Positions 62,271 to 64,000 of a DNA stretch of 64,000 nucleotides are shown here, one piece after another (the stretch's first letter is position 1; every line of letters starts with the position of its first letter). The position numbers and the translations under genes were made by a program. Source of the stretch: Dendrophyllia cribrosa (taxonomy: Eukaryota > Cnidaria > Anthozoa > Scleractinia > Dendrophylliidae); the NCBI GenBank assembly GCA_024195265.1, contig JAJLRJ010000009.1, positions 32,266,274-32,330,273 of the forward strand. The letters run 5' to 3'. The notes beneath the pieces were generated by a model. The model was not told where the DNA came from, did not search any database, and saw only the letters and a program-made list of their open reading frames with translations.

Positions 62271-64000
62271 CATTGTGTTGATCACACTTTAAGGTTTTAC
62301 GTACAATATCACAAATCAAGACTGAAGATGGGAAAAAAACATGTGAAGAGTCGCTAAACCGAGCAGAAGCCAATTTCACTTTAAAATGTAGTGAAGTAAT
62401 ATATTTCTGGGTAACTCCGCTGCTCGCGCTTTCTCGATCAACTTTCTGTTCCAAATGAACATTCACGACTACGGGGGTGTACTGGGGTGACCACTTTAAT
62501 GAAAACATATTAACTAAACCATTGAATATATTTTTTATATCCATCCGCTACATGTCACGTTGTCCTTGTATTTTGCCGCCCTGACCGCTTCAGCGAACAT
62601 TTGATTCAGCAAGCGTTAATGGGCGTGGTTCGTTTTGCCTAGCTCTATGTTGGACAGAGTTTAATTTTAACAGAGAATTAAAGTGAGACCCAGTTTTATA
62701 AATGGAGTGTGAATAGTTTAGGGAAGTTTCAAGTTTTTACACTCGACAGTGTTTATAGCACAATTGCTAGTGGGGTCGAACATTTTAAAAACATCAGAAA
62801 CAAATCATTCAAACTAAAAAAGAAACATCATGCCGTCGTGCAAACCATCAAAATATTTTTTTAGAACCACCCTGGACGGAACTATAGAAAATTTGCGTGG
62901 ATTCCGCGTTCTCCCGCCGGATGTTCAAAAAATCACGTACTTATAATGTGTAGTTAGTTTGTCAATCTAACGAAGTTGTCAACATACTTTAAGTTAAAAT
63001 ATTTAACTTACGTAAGTAGGACATTTGAATTTGTCAGACGACAAATATCGAAATATATCGCCGATCATTTTCATTTGATAAATCGAAACTTTCTAAATTC
63101 TCGGCTATTCTCGAAAACATAGGAACTCCAAATTCTCTCTCGTACGAACGCTTTCCTAATGCTTCGAACACCATGCGTCATTTTAAAAATCTTATTTGAG
63201 CTAGGGTTTATAGATTAGGGATGGGTCGTAGCAATTTTTATTAGGGCTGTTTATACCAGAAAAAATAGGAGCGAAGATATAGCCAACAATGGAGTGAAGC
63301 AATCCTTTTTAATACACGAGCGAGGACTGATTACGTCATCCTCGGAGACCCAAGGGAAGATGAAAGGAGCGACTCTTATTTTATCTTCCTTTCGCTTTAT
63401 CCACATTATCGCCGAGGATTTGATCTGTTTTAAAAATGGTTCGTAAAGTATTTTTATTACTATTTGTGTAAAACAAAGTACAGCAGGTTTTTTTTCCGGT
63501 GCTTCCTTTTATCAGCCACTTTGGCAGTTTTATGTTGTTTGTCAAATATTAGTTCTGTGAACTCCAGTCCAGGAGGGCTTCGGGGTCATTTTTGTGTTGC
63601 GCGCGACCAACAAGTATCGAAGTCTACGCTTGCGCAGTAACTGTTCCAGTCTTTGATAAAAAGTCGCGAACAAGCAACGGCCCATTCTGTATACGACAGG
63701 TTACCTATATTTAACAAAACCATCTTTGGTCCGGTTTATTGATGGGCGAAATCCCGAGGACACGCGCTGAAGGGGTTTGTGGGAAAAGGAGAGGTACCGC
63801 GCGCGCGTCCTCGAAATTTCGATCATAAATCAAGAACCGGCGCCTGCCACACAAACTAAACCATCTTAAAACCCTCTTGCGCAAGACACAACCGAAGATT
63901 ATGTAACGGTAAGATCAACTCACACTTATGCAAGCCACGTCGTATTTTCGCTCCAATAAACAGCCTCAATATGTTCCACAACTCTTGGTTTCCACTCGTG
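62271..64000. other. Right end of the window, no gene recognised
   Basis: No convincing exon on either strand. GC-rich patches near 63750-63800 (ACCGCGCGCGCG) and GCGTGGTTCG near 62625 might be promoters of genes outside the window. A frame at 62544-62263 on the minus strand lacks splice or homology support. Confidence 0.4.

Overview
This window is eukaryotic nuclear DNA. Genes are split by GT-AG introns, coding density is low, the base composition is AT-rich, and much of the spacer is made of short inverted-repeat transposons, LINE and Penelope fragments, SINE pieces and long poly-C tracts. The gene set (ribosomal protein S9, L-threonine aldolase, a retinol-dehydrogenase-type SDR, a Ras-like GTPase, an NHL-repeat gene) together with repeats I associate with corals points to an anthozoan cnidarian, most likely a stony coral. 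The species assignment is inference from memory, not from a search.

Layout. 1-5300: pieces of an unrecognised minus-strand gene or pair of genes (exon at 298-894, exon at 4681-4735, two near-identical CRE plus TATA promoters at 2686-2708 and 5273-5295), a LINE tail and an internally deleted hAT transposon (2956-4248). 5922-6348: a Harbinger-type MITE. 6543-26039: the best-supported locus, two tandem eight-exon L-threonine aldolase genes (6543-15146 and 17448-26039). Every splice site and phase is conserved between them, but the second copy has lost the probable mitochondrial leader. A compact hammerhead ribozyme lies in the last intron of the second copy (25483-25518).

26040-42600: repeats, then RPS9 on the minus strand (28846-32127), a type II membrane protein with a glycosyltransferase-like INDDV motif on the plus strand (33015-35295), a weak orphan gene (36.5-37.6 kb), a chromodomain gene remnant with in-frame stops (39701-40061) and a LINE copy with a nested MITE. 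42887-51603: a four-exon SDR9C-type dehydrogenase whose introns are packed with inverted repeats and duplications and whose stop codon lies inside a minisatellite.

51604-64000: a TTAA-flanked element; an unusual 1.76 kb element with long terminal inverted repeats built of about ten copies each of a 13-bp motif and a 5-bp target duplication (52905-54663); an NHL-repeat gene fragment cut off by a LINE; a LINE-Penelope chimera; a single-exon Ras/RASD-like GTPase with a CAAX box (60053-60712); and a Mutator-like MITE with a perfect 9-bp target duplication. The genes are unrelated housekeeping or metabolic genes and show no operon-like cooperation. The shared theme is heavy remodelling by transposons. 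Exon coordinates were read by hand from splice signals and reading frame, without transcripts or homology searches.
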